DNA from: Fimbriimonas sp.
Lineage (GTDB): Bacteria; Armatimonadota; Fimbriimonadia; Fimbriimonadales; Fimbriimonadaceae
Assembly: GCA_029866005.1 (NCBI GenBank)
Contig: JARXAE010000027.1
Location: forward strand, 64,906 to 124,870
DNA length: 59,965 nt
Direction: 5' to 3'
Below, piece by piece: positions 7,796 through 16,232 of the stretch (positions are counted from its first letter, which is position 1; every line of letters begins with the position of its first letter). Position numbers and translations under genes: made by a program. The notes beneath the pieces are model-generated. The model saw only the letters and a program-made list of their open reading frames with translations, did no database searches and was not told the origin of the DNA.

Positions 7796-8923
7796 CTAGC
7801 GGTGTTTGATTTTTGTCCAATTCTTCACAAAGTTGAACGCTGGGCTGGTGCGTGTGGTATGGCACGAAAGGCACTTTTTTTCGCCCACTTTTTGGAGTTT
7901 AAACTGCTTCGGTTTGGCTGCGTGATCCGCTGAGGCACCGTGGCAAGACTCGCATCCGACTTCGGCAAATTTCTTTGGTTGCAGAGGTGAATAGCCGCCC
8001 TTGGCTTCAAAGCCGACCGAGTGGCAACTGATACAGTCAGGGTCGTTGTCATGCTTGACCGATTTAAGGGTTTCTATCGCGTGGGAGTGGGCGGACTTGA
8101 AGTGGACCTTGGCGGCGGTGGGGTGGCATTTGGTGCAACTGGATGACCCGGCGAAACGACCCTTGTCGGTGCGGAGAACTTTCTCCGCAAGTCGCTCTGC
8201 ATTCAGACGGTTAAGATAGCTGTTGTAGGCCCTGGTCGCTTGTGCGTCATCAGCCACTCGAGGCTCGAGGGGTATGGCTCGCGACTCTTTCAGCTCGCCT
8301 CCGAGGAAGCGAAGCAGAACAAGCCCCCGAAGTGCCTCGCCTGGGGAAACGAGAGTTCCGTTTGCTTGTGCGGCACCTCCAGATGGAAAGATTGTTGTTG
8401 CGTTGAGATCGCGATGATTCGGGTCTCGGGAGATGATGATGTCCGCTTCGGAATGAGGCAGTCCCGGGATGTCGACTGCGATTTTGAGCCCCTTGACGCT
8501 TACTGAATCTCTCTCGGTGGGGTCTAGGGGGATTCCCTTTGCGAGCGACTTCATCGAGAGGATAATTCCTTCTCCAAGTGCACGCTCTGATGGGGTAATC
8601 GCGTAGACGTCAACTCCGAGTTCCCCCATCACTTGAGCGTAAGTTTCGACTTTGAGCTCAGACTGGCGTCCGGGTGCGTTTGTGATGTCACCGGCGTCGA
8701 TCCAGATGGCGCCGTTGTAGCGAGACTTCAGTTCCCTCACCATGTTCGCCATGCGCTTGAGTCCTCCCGTCATAGGTTTTGTGCAACCGCAGGGAGCCAA
8801 ACTTCCCCTCGCCCCGCCCGTTACAATCACATAAGTGCTTTCTTCGGACGGCTTACTCATCCCGAAGCCAAGCAGGGAAAGGCACATGAGGGGAAGGAGC
8901 CCTTTCTTGCTCAGGCGAATCAT
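7796..8923 (-). CDS. Secreted tetraheme cytochrome c with metallophosphatase-like N-domain
   Basis: A 375-residue exported protein with a signal peptide (residues 1-22). Residues 30-140 resemble the N-terminal part of 5'-nucleotidase-type metallophosphatases, with GSLAPCGCTKPMTGGLKR and WIDAGD. The metal-binding Asn-His motif is replaced (ITPSERALGEG), so phosphatase activity is unlikely. The C-terminal third has four heme c motifs: CTKCH 263-267, CISCH 297-301, CESCH 324-328 and CLSCH 351-355. It probably carries electrons in the periplasm in the cytochrome c554-like multiheme style. Its start overlaps the DUF1573 gene by four bases, so the two are translationally coupled. Confidence 0.85.
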   Translation of the reverse strand: MIRLSKKGLLPLMCLSLLGFGMSKPSEESTYVIVTGGARGSLAPCGCTKPMTGGLKRMANMVRELKSRYNGAIWIDAGDITNAPGRQSELKVETYAQVMGELGVDVYAITPSERALGEGIILSMKSLAKGIPLDPTERDSVSVKGLKIAVDIPGLPHSEADIIISRDPNHRDLNATTIFPSGGAAQANGTLVSPGEALRGLVLLRFLGGELKESRAIPLEPRVADDAQATRAYNSYLNRLNAERLAEKVLRTDKGRFAGSSSCTKCHPTAAKVHFKSAHSHAIETLKSVKHDNDPDCISCHSVGFEAKGGYSPLQPKKFAEVGCESCHGASADHAAKPKQFKLQKVGEKKCLSCHTTRTSPAFNFVKNWTKIKHR

Positions 8924-10545
8924 GATTGGGCCGTAATCAGAGGGATGAGGACAATCGGTTGTTTCGGATCGTCCGTCGTGATCCTTATCTGGGTATCAAG
9001 TCGGTGCTCCGGTGCTTTACCGTCGTACTTAGCCGAGATGGTGTATTCCGCTCCGAGCTTTGAGGATGTGACGCTGACGGTAACGTGCTTGGAGTCGGAA
9101 CTCGCACTCAGAATTTTGAAGGGCTTGCCGGTGCGCATGAGGACAAAACTAGATTCTGTTGGTCCGGTTGGAGCGCCAAGGTAGATACGCTCCGGCTGAG
9201 CGACAATTCCCTTCTGGACAAAGAGGTTTGCCCTAACGAGCTTTATGTTCTTGTTGTCGAGCGCGACATAGACGGTGAACATGTTTCGGCCAAAAACTTC
9301 GCTTTCACGAATCGCCGAGAGATCGGCAGTGAGCCGATACCCTTTGACATGCCTGATCTGTCCACCATTCTTCCAGTCTTTGACATCTCCTTCGAAAGGT
9401 TCGTAAAGGACGGTGCTGTTGAGTGGAACCATTTGTGCGCCGAGAACCTTCCACTCGATTGGCTCTGAAGAGTGAACATAAAAGGTCAGCTTTCTTTCCC
9501 CTCCATCAAGAACGAGAGTGTCAGAAGTTGGAAAAACGACTTCGGCTCGAGGCTCCACTCGGATTTTCGCAGAGAACTTTTGGGAGGGTCGCTCCGGGTC
9601 GTTTGAGACGAGAACGACGTTGTGCTCGATCTCTCCGACAAGTTCTTCGGTTCGGTACCGCGCTTTGAGTGCGGTCGATTCACCGGGCTTCAGGGTGGAC
9701 AAGACATCACCAGAAATGCAGGAGCAATCTCCAAAGGCACGCATCTGAAGAGTCGCGTCACCTTTGTTGGTGACGGTCATAAACTCATAGACTGTATCGC
9801 CCTGGAACGCAGGCTTAAAATCGAAGGACTGGGCTGAGACCGCAAGTTGCGGGCGGGTTGGCTTGACGACTGTTTTGGCGAGTGCTGCGACCCGAAGAGC
9901 TTTCGAGAGCCTCAAATTTGCCTCGGCTAGTAAGGCTTCTTGCCGACTGACCAAATTGAGGCTGATCATCTTCCCGTCGACTCTTCCCATCGCCGTGCCT
10001 GGGATTGCAGAAGGCGCGAGTCCAAAGTAACTACCGATACCGAACATGATCTCGTTAAAGACCTCGGCGGGTGATGCATCGGTGAGCTGAGCAGTTCTCG
10101 CAAGTCCTATGACGGCCTCAACTCGCGGCTCTTGGCCACCTGCTCCGTAGAAAACCGCAACTCCCGGAATTTCGCCGGTATCTGCCGACTTTTGGAGTTG
10201 CCTCTCAAAGCTAACCAAGATGTTTGGAATTCCCTTCTTTGCCTCAACGAGCGTTGCCTTGCCATCGAGATTTTTCTGCCATGAGTCGATTGCGAAGGAA
10301 GCGGATTGCTTGTAGGAATCCAGTCGGTCTTTGGGGACGTTAGTGAAGTTAAATCGGTAGCTGACAACTGACTGGGGTAGTAACTTGGCTCGCACGGCTG
10401 CGCCGCCAAAGTCCTTCGCAGTAAGCATCGTCTTCACATCGTGGACAACTTCGTGGAACGCCGAAGAGGCTCCCATCGTGACTGAGTAGTCAACGGCAGG
10501 AGCCTTTTGATTGAGTGCTGCAAAGCAAACGAGTGCAGAGATCAT
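8920..10545 (-). CDS. Secreted DUF1573 protein with degenerate matrixin-like domain
   Basis: A 541-residue protein with a short export signal. Residues 60-190 resemble a matrixin-type metalloprotease core: a strand resembling adIxISF, and the segment NEIMFGIGSYFGLAPS where an HExxGHxxGLxHS zinc motif would be. The zinc ligands are gone, so this domain is probably inactive. Residues about 245-345 form a DUF1573 (Ig-like) domain, with VTNKGDATLQMRAFGDCSC and VLVSNDPERPSQKFSAKI. The rest is beta-rich and unassigned. It lies between prfB (8 bases upstream) and the tetraheme cytochrome (4-base overlap). The matrixin relation is inferred by eye. Confidence 0.72.
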   Translation of the reverse strand: MISALVCFAALNQKAPAVDYSVTMGASSAFHEVVHDVKTMLTAKDFGGAAVRAKLLPQSVVSYRFNFTNVPKDRLDSYKQSASFAIDSWQKNLDGKATLVEAKKGIPNILVSFERQLQKSADTGEIPGVAVFYGAGGQEPRVEAVIGLARTAQLTDASPAEVFNEIMFGIGSYFGLAPSAIPGTAMGRVDGKMISLNLVSRQEALLAEANLRLSKALRVAALAKTVVKPTRPQLAVSAQSFDFKPAFQGDTVYEFMTVTNKGDATLQMRAFGDCSCISGDVLSTLKPGESTALKARYRTEELVGEIEHNVVLVSNDPERPSQKFSAKIRVEPRAEVVFPTSDTLVLDGGERKLTFYVHSSEPIEWKVLGAQMVPLNSTVLYEPFEGDVKDWKNGGQIRHVKGYRLTADLSAIRESEVFGRNMFTVYVALDNKNIKLVRANLFVQKGIVAQPERIYLGAPTGPTESSFVLMRTGKPFKILSASSDSKHVTVSVTSSKLGAEYTISAKYDGKAPEHRLDTQIRITTDDPKQPIVLIPLITAQS

Positions 10546-10553
10546 GCTAATAA

Positions 10554-11670
10554 CTATTCAACATAACTGTCTTCCGAGGGAGCCTTTTTGAGGAACGCCT
10601 CGATAAAACCGTCAATGTCGCCGTCCATTACACCAGTGACGTTTCCGGTCTCGTGACCGGTACGGTGGTCTTTAACCATCGTGTAAGGTTGCATGACGTA
10701 GCTACGAATCTGCCTTCCCCACGCTGCAGGTCCCCCGTCACCTTTGAGATCGCTCAGCTTGTCAGCAGTGTTCGCCTTCTCGAGCTCCATGAGCTTGCCT
10801 AGGAGAACGGACATCGCCGAAGCCCGGTTCTTGTGCTGGCTACGTTCGTTTTGGCAGTTGACCACGATACCAGTTGGAAGGTGCGTGATTCGCACCGCCG
10901 ATTCGGTCTTGTTGACGTGCTGTCCACCCGCGCCTCCAGCCCGAAGGGTTTCCACTTTTAGGTCGTCGGGGTTGATGTTGACTTCGGTCTCATCAATCTC
11001 CGGCAGAACTTCGACCTTGCAGAACGAAGTATGCCGTCTTGATGCTGAGTCAAAAGGTGAAATTCGCACGAGTCGGTGAACCCCCGCTTCACACTTCAGG
11101 TAGCCGTAGGCATTCATCCCGCTAACAAGAATCTGTACCGTTCGGTAGCCGGTCACGTCCCCAGGGTTCTCTGTGATTAAGTCACACTTGAAACCGTGAC
11201 GTTCCGCCCATCGGAGGTACTGGCGATAGAGCATGGATGCCCAGTCGCAAGCTTCCGATCCACCTGCACCAGCATTGACTTCGAGGAGCGCGTTCCGCCC
11301 ATCATATTCGCCGTTCAGGAGGGTCTGAAGTTCGTAATTGTCCAAGTCTTTGCAGAGCTTGATAGCCATCGTGTCAGCCTCTTTTTCAAGGGACTCATCC
11401 GGCTCGAGTTTCAGCATTTCGTAGAGCTCGGCGATATCTCTTTCCGTTTTATCTAGGACCGCAAACGGGGTAAGGATTCCTCGGAGGCGACTCAGTCTTT
11501 GTTGGACTTTGTTCGCTGCCGTAGGATCGTTCCAGAAATCTTGTTGTGCCGACTGCTCTTCGAGCTGGTTTATTTGGGATTTGAGTGAAGGTAGGTCAAA
11601 GATGACCTCCAATAGCGTCCAGGCGCGGGCGAGCCTTAGACAGCGCTTCATGCTGTTCGATAGATAGCAT
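10554..11670 (-). CDS. prfB: Peptide chain release factor 2 (programmed +1 frameshift)
   Basis: RF2 ends translation at UGA and UAA codons. The body has the tripeptide region [14 protein letters not shown] and the catalytic GGQ in [18 protein letters not shown]. The first 24 codons (11670-11599) read [12 protein letters not shown]... to HL and then meet an in-frame TGA at 11598-11596. A +1 slip at CTT-TGA-C joins them to [11 protein letters not shown]... in the next frame, giving about 371 residues. The slip site is preceded by GGAGGT three bases upstream, as in the Escherichia coli prfB autoregulatory site. Opening the second frame at a start near 11651 would give a non-homologous N-terminus, so the recoded form is preferred. 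It is first gene of a likely operon with the DUF1573 and cytochrome genes. Confidence 0.95.
11595..11610 (-). promoter_or_regulatory. prfB programmed frameshift site
   Basis: On the minus strand GGAGGT (11610-11605) is followed by CAT, then CTT TGA C (11601-11595). This is the canonical RF2 recoding arrangement, with an internal Shine-Dalgarno-like element, a slippery CUU and a UGA stop followed by C. Low RF2 slows termination at the UGA and raises frameshifting, so RF2 controls its own synthesis. Confidence 0.95.
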
Positions 11671-11717
11671 CGCCAAACTGTACCTTTTTACCTATCGAAT
11701 TATTGACGCTTTGTGCG

Positions 11718-11723
11718 TATAAT
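11718..11723 (+). promoter_or_regulatory. Candidate -10 element TATAAT
   Basis: A perfect TATAAT lies 33 bases upstream of the ATG at 11757 in the divergent spacer between prfB and the secreted propeller-like gene. The matching -35 is weak: a TTGACG at 11703 is too close to pair with it. Confidence 0.4.
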
Positions 11724-11756
11724 GACGTACGACGGCTCGCCTCCTCGGTGAACATC

Positions 11757-13748
11757 ATGCCCCATTCAAAAATCTTCAAAACGGCCCTTTCGTTGGCAAT
11801 TGTTGCCTCGATTTCTGCTTTCGGTCTTGGTCAAAAGATCGATGGCGTTACCGCTCCTCCCGTAGTTGGTAAATCTCTGAATATTTCTAGTTTTAGCAAC
11901 CTGATCAACAAGACTATTCGGACGAAACCAAGTACACCTCCACACCAGCGCCCGACACCAATAGTCGGAACTCCAAACAACTTGGTGGCGGGTGAGGGAG
12001 TTACGAGTACGAATCCCCGATTAGCCGGATTCTACTTCCCGACGATCGGATACACCGGAGCGGAGCCGCCAGATCCAGATATTGCAGTTAGCGAGTCCCA
12101 CGTTGTCGTGACTGTTAACTCGTCGATTGCGTTCTACTCCAAGACAGGTACCGAACTCTTCCAACAAGATTCCACCGAATTTTTCAAATCGGTCAGCACT
12201 GTCAAATTCCAATTTGACCCGAAGGTGATTTACGATCATGTAGCTAAGCGCTTCACGATCGTGTTCCTTGCGCTTGATCGGGAAGGAAGCAAGTCTGCTC
12301 TCCTCGTTGCGGTTTCCAACAGTGCGAATCCGATGAGCGGATGGAAGCTTTACAGCCTGGACGTTACGCAAACTGAAGGTAGCTCAAGCTTCTGGCTGGA
12401 CTATCCGGGTCTCGGCTTTGACAGCAGGACCATTGCATTCTCCGGAAACATGTTCGGCTTCACTTCAGGTTACAACGGAGTTCAGTTCATTGCATTGGAC
12501 AAGGCAACCTTGTACGGCGGAACCGCGACCATGGTCAAATTCAAGGCACCTGGTGGAACCGCGCAACTCGCCAAGCAGACTGGAGCTCTTGGAGACGTTC
12601 TGTACGCAATGCAAAGCGAAACAACTTCGTCGCTGAGAATTTCAGCCATTACCAACTCGGGTTCAATCGCACTGCAACAGATGACGATCCCAACGCCAAA
12701 CTGGCCCCGAGCTGCCGGTGGAATTGCTGGGCCGGACGGCAAACTGGTTGATACGATCAATGACGGTCGAATCTTCACCGGATCTTGGCGAAACGGTCGC
12801 TTGGTAGGCGGTCACGTCATCGGATCCAACGGAAACGGCTCGCTACCCTGCTCGCGCTGGTACGAAGTCCGAACCAACAACTGGCCACTTAGTCCAGCGA
12901 CTCCTCCAACGTTGTTCCAATCAGGCAACATCGTCGCACCAGCCGGTCACGGTTACACGTTCCCAGCTCTGTCGATTGACAAGAACGGAAGCATCGGAGC
13001 CACGTTCTCGAAGATTGGTGCAACTACTTCCGGCGACGTGATGGTCGCTGGACGAAAGAACTCTGATCCTCCCGGAACGATGGGTGCTCAGATTGTGCTC
13101 GAGAAGGCAAAAGTCAACCAGAACAATAACGATTTCGACCGATGGGGCGATTACTTCGACCTAGAACTTGACCCTGTCGATAACACGTCGATGTGGGCGG
13201 TTGGAATGGGTCCTAACTCCCAAGGCCGATGGCAGACCTACGTTAAATCGTTCATGGTCGCTGTTCCCGATTCCTCTCTCGACAAGACTGTGCCGAGTGC
13301 AGCGTCTGTATCTGGCGGAAGGTTGCAGTTTGGCGATCGAACAAGTCTGTTCTCCGACGATTCGAACAACTTTGTCGTCCGAAGTGAGCCCGTTCGTGGG
13401 CTCGGACAGGTCGCGGGTATCAACGCCTTGTTCACATTGCCATACACAAACATTGACTCGCTCAGGGTGAGTTACTCGGTGGCGGGTGTGGTCGGTGCAA
13501 CGGCAAACGTCTTCGTTCTCAACAACTTGACGGGTGGCTACGAACTGCTTGATTCGTTGGGCTTGTCGGCGACGAGACAGACTCGTTCCGTTGACATCCC
13601 GCTGGCATCTCGAGCGAAGTACATTTCCAGTTCAGGAACCATGACTCTGACGGTGCGAGGAACGCTACCAGTACGATCCGGTCGCATGCCAGGAGCCTTC
13701 TCACTGGCAGTAGATCGAGTCAGCGTTCTAACATCGCAGCTCAACTAA
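11757..13748 (+). CDS. Large secreted protein, probable beta-propeller
   Basis: A 663-residue exported protein starting at the ATG at 11757, which gives a good signal peptide (MPHSKIFKTALSLAIVASI to about residue 26). An in-frame TTG at 11703 would bury the signal, so it is not used. The segment PPDPDIAVSESHVVVTVNSSI and repeated blocks such as FDPKVIYDHVAKRFTIVFL suggest a beta-propeller of the kind found in secreted proteins of environmental bacteria. The C-terminal 130 residues look like a separate beta-sandwich. No catalytic motif was recognised. A strong terminator follows. Confidence 0.72.
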   Translation: MPHSKIFKTALSLAIVASISAFGLGQKIDGVTAPPVVGKSLNISSFSNLINKTIRTKPSTPPHQRPTPIVGTPNNLVAGEGVTSTNPRLAGFYFPTIGYTGAEPPDPDIAVSESHVVVTVNSSIAFYSKTGTELFQQDSTEFFKSVSTVKFQFDPKVIYDHVAKRFTIVFLALDREGSKSALLVAVSNSANPMSGWKLYSLDVTQTEGSSSFWLDYPGLGFDSRTIAFSGNMFGFTSGYNGVQFIALDKATLYGGTATMVKFKAPGGTAQLAKQTGALGDVLYAMQSETTSSLRISAITNSGSIALQQMTIPTPNWPRAAGGIAGPDGKLVDTINDGRIFTGSWRNGRLVGGHVIGSNGNGSLPCSRWYEVRTNNWPLSPATPPTLFQSGNIVAPAGHGYTFPALSIDKNGSIGATFSKIGATTSGDVMVAGRKNSDPPGTMGAQIVLEKAKVNQNNNDFDRWGDYFDLELDPVDNTSMWAVGMGPNSQGRWQTYVKSFMVAVPDSSLDKTVPSAASVSGGRLQFGDRTSLFSDDSNNFVVRSEPVRGLGQVAGINALFTLPYTNIDSLRVSYSVAGVVGATANVFVLNNLTGGYELLDSLGLSATRQTRSVDIPLASRAKYISSSGTMTLTVRGTLPVRSGRMPGAFSLAVDRVSVLTSQLN

Positions 13749-13766
13749 GAGCTTGAGATATCAATT

Positions 13767-13799
13767 AGCCCACGGGAGTCTTCTCTCGTGGGCTTTATT
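13767..13799. terminator. Bidirectional intrinsic terminator
   Basis: AGCCCACG (13767-13774) pairs with CGTGGGCT (13787-13794), and the intervening GAG and CTC can extend the stem. TTTATT follows on the plus strand. It sits between the propeller-like gene and the convergent FliT-like gene and can serve both. Confidence 0.85.
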
Positions 13800-13801
13800 G
13801 T

Positions 13802-14092
13802 TTATGCCGAAGCCTTGTAAGAGTCGACTGCCAGTCTACGCTGAGTGCTGGCCTTCAAATTGCTACCTGCTTTGTCTCTGAGCTTCACCATCGCGGCAAG
13901 AAGTCGGTTCTCGGCAGTCTCGATGTCCGTTTGTTGGCGCCTGGTAAATGTCACCTGATTCGCATCCCATTGAGCCAAAATCTCCTCTCTTCGACGGAGG
14001 AGTTGGTCGAGATGCTCAAAGTCTTCGTCGGTGGCCGCTTGCTCGGCGGATAGGGTGAGGACAAACCAGTTTGAAACTTCGTTAGGCTGCAA
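13802..14092 (-). CDS. FliT-like small protein downstream of fliS
   Basis: A 96-residue helical protein that starts inside the last codons of fliS (11-base overlap), so it is probably translated by coupling. Size, helical heptad character (DEDFEHLDQLLRRREEILA) and position directly after fliS match FliT-type flagellar chaperones. Sequence signatures are too weak to prove this. No other flagellar gene is in the window. Confidence 0.5.
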   Translation of the reverse strand: MQPNEVSNWFVLTLSAEQAATDEDFEHLDQLLRRREEILAQWDANQVTFTRRQQTDIETAENRLLAAMVKLRDKAGSNLKASTQRRLAVDSYKASA

Positions 14093-14471
14093 CTTGCGCT
14101 CCTTGGCTCTGGATCATTGCCCATGCTTCTCGTAGTTCTCGCATCGTATGTTGCGCGTTCTCGATCCGCTTCGGGTCGTCGGTGATGTTTGCTTCCACCA
14201 TTTCAGAGAGAACATATTCGTACAGTCGCAGAAGGTTCTTGGCTACTTCGCCGCCCTGAGCAAAATCAAGGGAGCCCATCAGCTCCATCACGATCTTTTG
14301 GGCACGTTGGAGTTTGGCGTTCTGAACTTCGTAGTTCTTTTCCTCCATCGCTCGTTTGCCCTCTTCCATGAACCGGATGGCTCCATCGTAGAGCATCACG
14401 ACAAGTTGGACAGGAGACGCCCCCATAGCGGCGTTCTTTCGATATGCATTGGCTCCGTTTGCGTAACTCAC
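14082..14471 (-). CDS. fliS: Flagellar export chaperone FliS
   Basis: FliS binds the C-terminus of flagellin in the cytoplasm and stops it from polymerising before export. The 129-residue length is normal. The N-terminal NAYRKNAAMGASPVQLVVMLYDGAIRFMEEG is the family signature, and LLRLYEYVLSEMVEANITDD is the conserved later helix. It lies apart from other flagellar genes, next to a small FliT-like gene. Confidence 0.93.
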   Translation of the reverse strand: MSYANGANAYRKNAAMGASPVQLVVMLYDGAIRFMEEGKRAMEEKNYEVQNAKLQRAQKIVMELMGSLDFAQGGEVAKNLLRLYEYVLSEMVEANITDDPKRIENAQHTMRELREAWAMIQSQGAQVAA

Positions 14472-14502
14472 TGCGACCTAGCAAGAATATCGGCAGACCG
14501 AA

Positions 14503-14940
14503 CTAGGAATCCTTATGCTTCAATCGCGGATTCTTGAACATTGGGACAAAACTGACAATGAAGCCGATCAAGGTCCACGCTACGGGGACCAGCCAGATCG
14601 TTGAATCGGGATACTCGGTCGGTGTTCCATTCTGGGCTATAGAACGGGCAACCATCTGCTGAAGGTGCATGAACCAGTACGCGGCACCGCAGAGAAAGCC
14701 ACCAAAGGAGCCAAACGAGCCGGCAAGGCCGCCAAGTCGGGAGAGTACGATGCCAAAGACACCCGACGCAGCCACGCTCCACCCAAACAACAGGCGCAGC
14801 CCATCGCTTGTGTAAACACGCATCGGAGCCTCCTTCTGGTCAAGCAGGCAGATGACGATGGGAGGCAGGATGACCGCGATTGAGGCGATTGCCACGAAAA
14901 GGCACCCTCCCAAAAACTCCTTGTCCGCATCGTTTGCCAT
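14503..14940 (-). CDS. Membrane protein of unknown function
   Basis: A 145-residue protein with four predicted membrane helices: about residues 9-30, 48-68, 75-95 and 115-135. It has a short loop MRVYTSDGLRL between the first two. No family was recognised. It lies on the same strand as fliS, 31 bases upstream, with a hairpin on its own 5' side. Confidence 0.6.
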   Translation of the reverse strand: MANDADKEFLGGCLFVAIASIAVILPPIVICLLDQKEAPMRVYTSDGLRLLFGWSVAASGVFGIVLSRLGGLAGSFGSFGGFLCGAAYWFMHLQQMVARSIAQNGTPTEYPDSTIWLVPVAWTLIGFIVSFVPMFKNPRLKHKDS

Positions 14941-14950
14941 AAGAACGCCC

Positions 14951-14967
14951 CGCGTAGAGTCTACGCG
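14951..14967. terminator. Hairpin between two minus-strand genes
   Basis: CGCGTAG and CTACGCG form a perfect 7-base stem around AGT. It follows the stop of the secreted propeller-like gene that ends at 14993. The T-run after it on the minus strand is poor, so termination is possible but not certain. Confidence 0.5.
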
Positions 14968-14992
14968 AGGCGAGTTGTTTTAGGTTGCGAGT

Positions 14993-16039
14993 TCAGTCTT
15001 TGGTAAGGGCGTCGATTTCCTTCTTCCCATCCCACTTCAGCATTCCGCCAAGGTAATCCGCTCCTTGAACATCACCATAAACCCCACCGATGATGAAGGC
15101 GCCGCCAAACGGAATCATCGCAATGTGTCGGGCATATCGGATCTCTGGAATCGTTGTAACGTTCTTTCCGTCAACGATTGCGAGTTGATGCGTCTCCTTG
15201 CCGTTGACTTTGGTGAAGTCTCCACCAAGGTAGAGTTTGCCCTCTTCGATGTGAAGGCCGAAAACTTGGCCGCTGGTCTCAACAACCTTACTCCACTTCG
15301 CTCCATCTAGCTTGTACACGTTGCCTGCGGAAGGAGCGGCATAGAGATCCTTGCCGTCGGTTCGCATTCGGTAGCAGCTGCTTGGCATCCCTGGCACTTC
15401 AGCCCATGCCTTTCCGTCCCAGACGGCGGTGTTGAGGCACTCGTCATCGCCGTTCTCCTTAAAGATGCCGCCAACGTAGAGCTTGCCATTGAACCAAGCC
15501 ATGTTCATTACGCCTCTGTCGAACTGACCGCCCATGGCCGTGATCTTGGTGCCGTCGTACTTTGCAACAGAACGAGTTTCGGTCGTGTCGTTTATCTTCT
15601 GGAAGTTTCCACCGAGGTAGAGGTTCTTGCCGTCGGTTGCAAGAGCGAAAATTTCGCGATCCACGACACGGGCCGCAAGTGCGGACCACTTCGTCCCATC
15701 CCACTTCGCGACTCGGTTCGCAGGGGTTCCTTCGTCATTTTTGCCCTTGTTTGCGTAGCTGAATTCGCCACAGACATAGATGTCCTTGCCGATTGCGCAG
15801 ATGTCGTGCACTGGACCGTCAACGCCTTTGCCAAGGGTTGACCACGCAGTTCCATCCCATACGGCGATGTTATTGGCGAGCTTGCGGTTGGCTCGCTCGA
15901 ACCTGCCTCCGACGTAGAGTTTGCCATCGAAAACTCGCATGACTCGAACCTCGGCGCTATGCTCGAAGTCGGACATTGGCGCTGTGCGCGGGGACAAAGT
16001 CGCCTTGATGGCGATTGCTGAAATCAGAGTCGTGATCAT
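14993..16039 (-). CDS. Secreted propeller-type repeat protein
   Basis: A 348-residue protein with a short signal-like N-terminus (MITTLISAIAIKATLS). It carries about six repeats of a motif such as FDGKLYVGGRFERAN, KDIYVCGEFSYANKG, KNLYLGGNFQKIN, GKLYVGGIFKENG and GKLYLGGDFTKVNG. Each is followed by a strand of the type VAKWDGTKWSAL. This pattern fits a secreted beta-propeller of the Kelch or galactose-oxidase-like kind. No enzyme signature was seen. It is divergent from the XRE-cupin regulator, with four GGGAC-type sites in between. Confidence 0.7.
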   Translation of the reverse strand: MITTLISAIAIKATLSPRTAPMSDFEHSAEVRVMRVFDGKLYVGGRFERANRKLANNIAVWDGTAWSTLGKGVDGPVHDICAIGKDIYVCGEFSYANKGKNDEGTPANRVAKWDGTKWSALAARVVDREIFALATDGKNLYLGGNFQKINDTTETRSVAKYDGTKITAMGGQFDRGVMNMAWFNGKLYVGGIFKENGDDECLNTAVWDGKAWAEVPGMPSSCYRMRTDGKDLYAAPSAGNVYKLDGAKWSKVVETSGQVFGLHIEEGKLYLGGDFTKVNGKETHQLAIVDGKNVTTIPEIRYARHIAMIPFGGAFIIGGVYGDVQGADYLGGMLKWDGKKEIDALTKD

Positions 16040-16092
16040 GGTTCAAAATTCCCAATCAGGTGGGATAACTGAGAACAGTTTCCTTATCCAAA

Positions 16093-16193
16093 TTGGGACG
16101 GGCAACGCGGGAATATTGGGACAGTCCATACATCATGGGCTGATACGCTCAAAATGGCACCTGTCCCAACCTTGATATCTTTTTCTGTCCCAT
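16093..16193. promoter_or_regulatory. Cluster of four GGGACAG-type sites
   Basis: TTGGGACGG (16093-16101), TTGGGACAG (16116-16124), CTGTCCCAA (16161-16169) and CTGTCCCAT (16185-16193) make two forward and two inverted copies of one motif. They fill the divergent spacer in front of an XRE-type regulator and look like operators. Autoregulation is an inference from position. Confidence 0.5.
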
Positions 16194-16232
16194 AGTTTGA
16201 GGTTATGCTCCGTTCCTGATGATTCGGGGTGA

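Noticed and set aside
11595-11651. prfB starting at the ATG-like codon at 11651
   Set aside because: It gives an N-terminus unlike any RF2 and ignores the clear CTT-TGA-C slip site. The frame from 11670 with a +1 shift is preferred.
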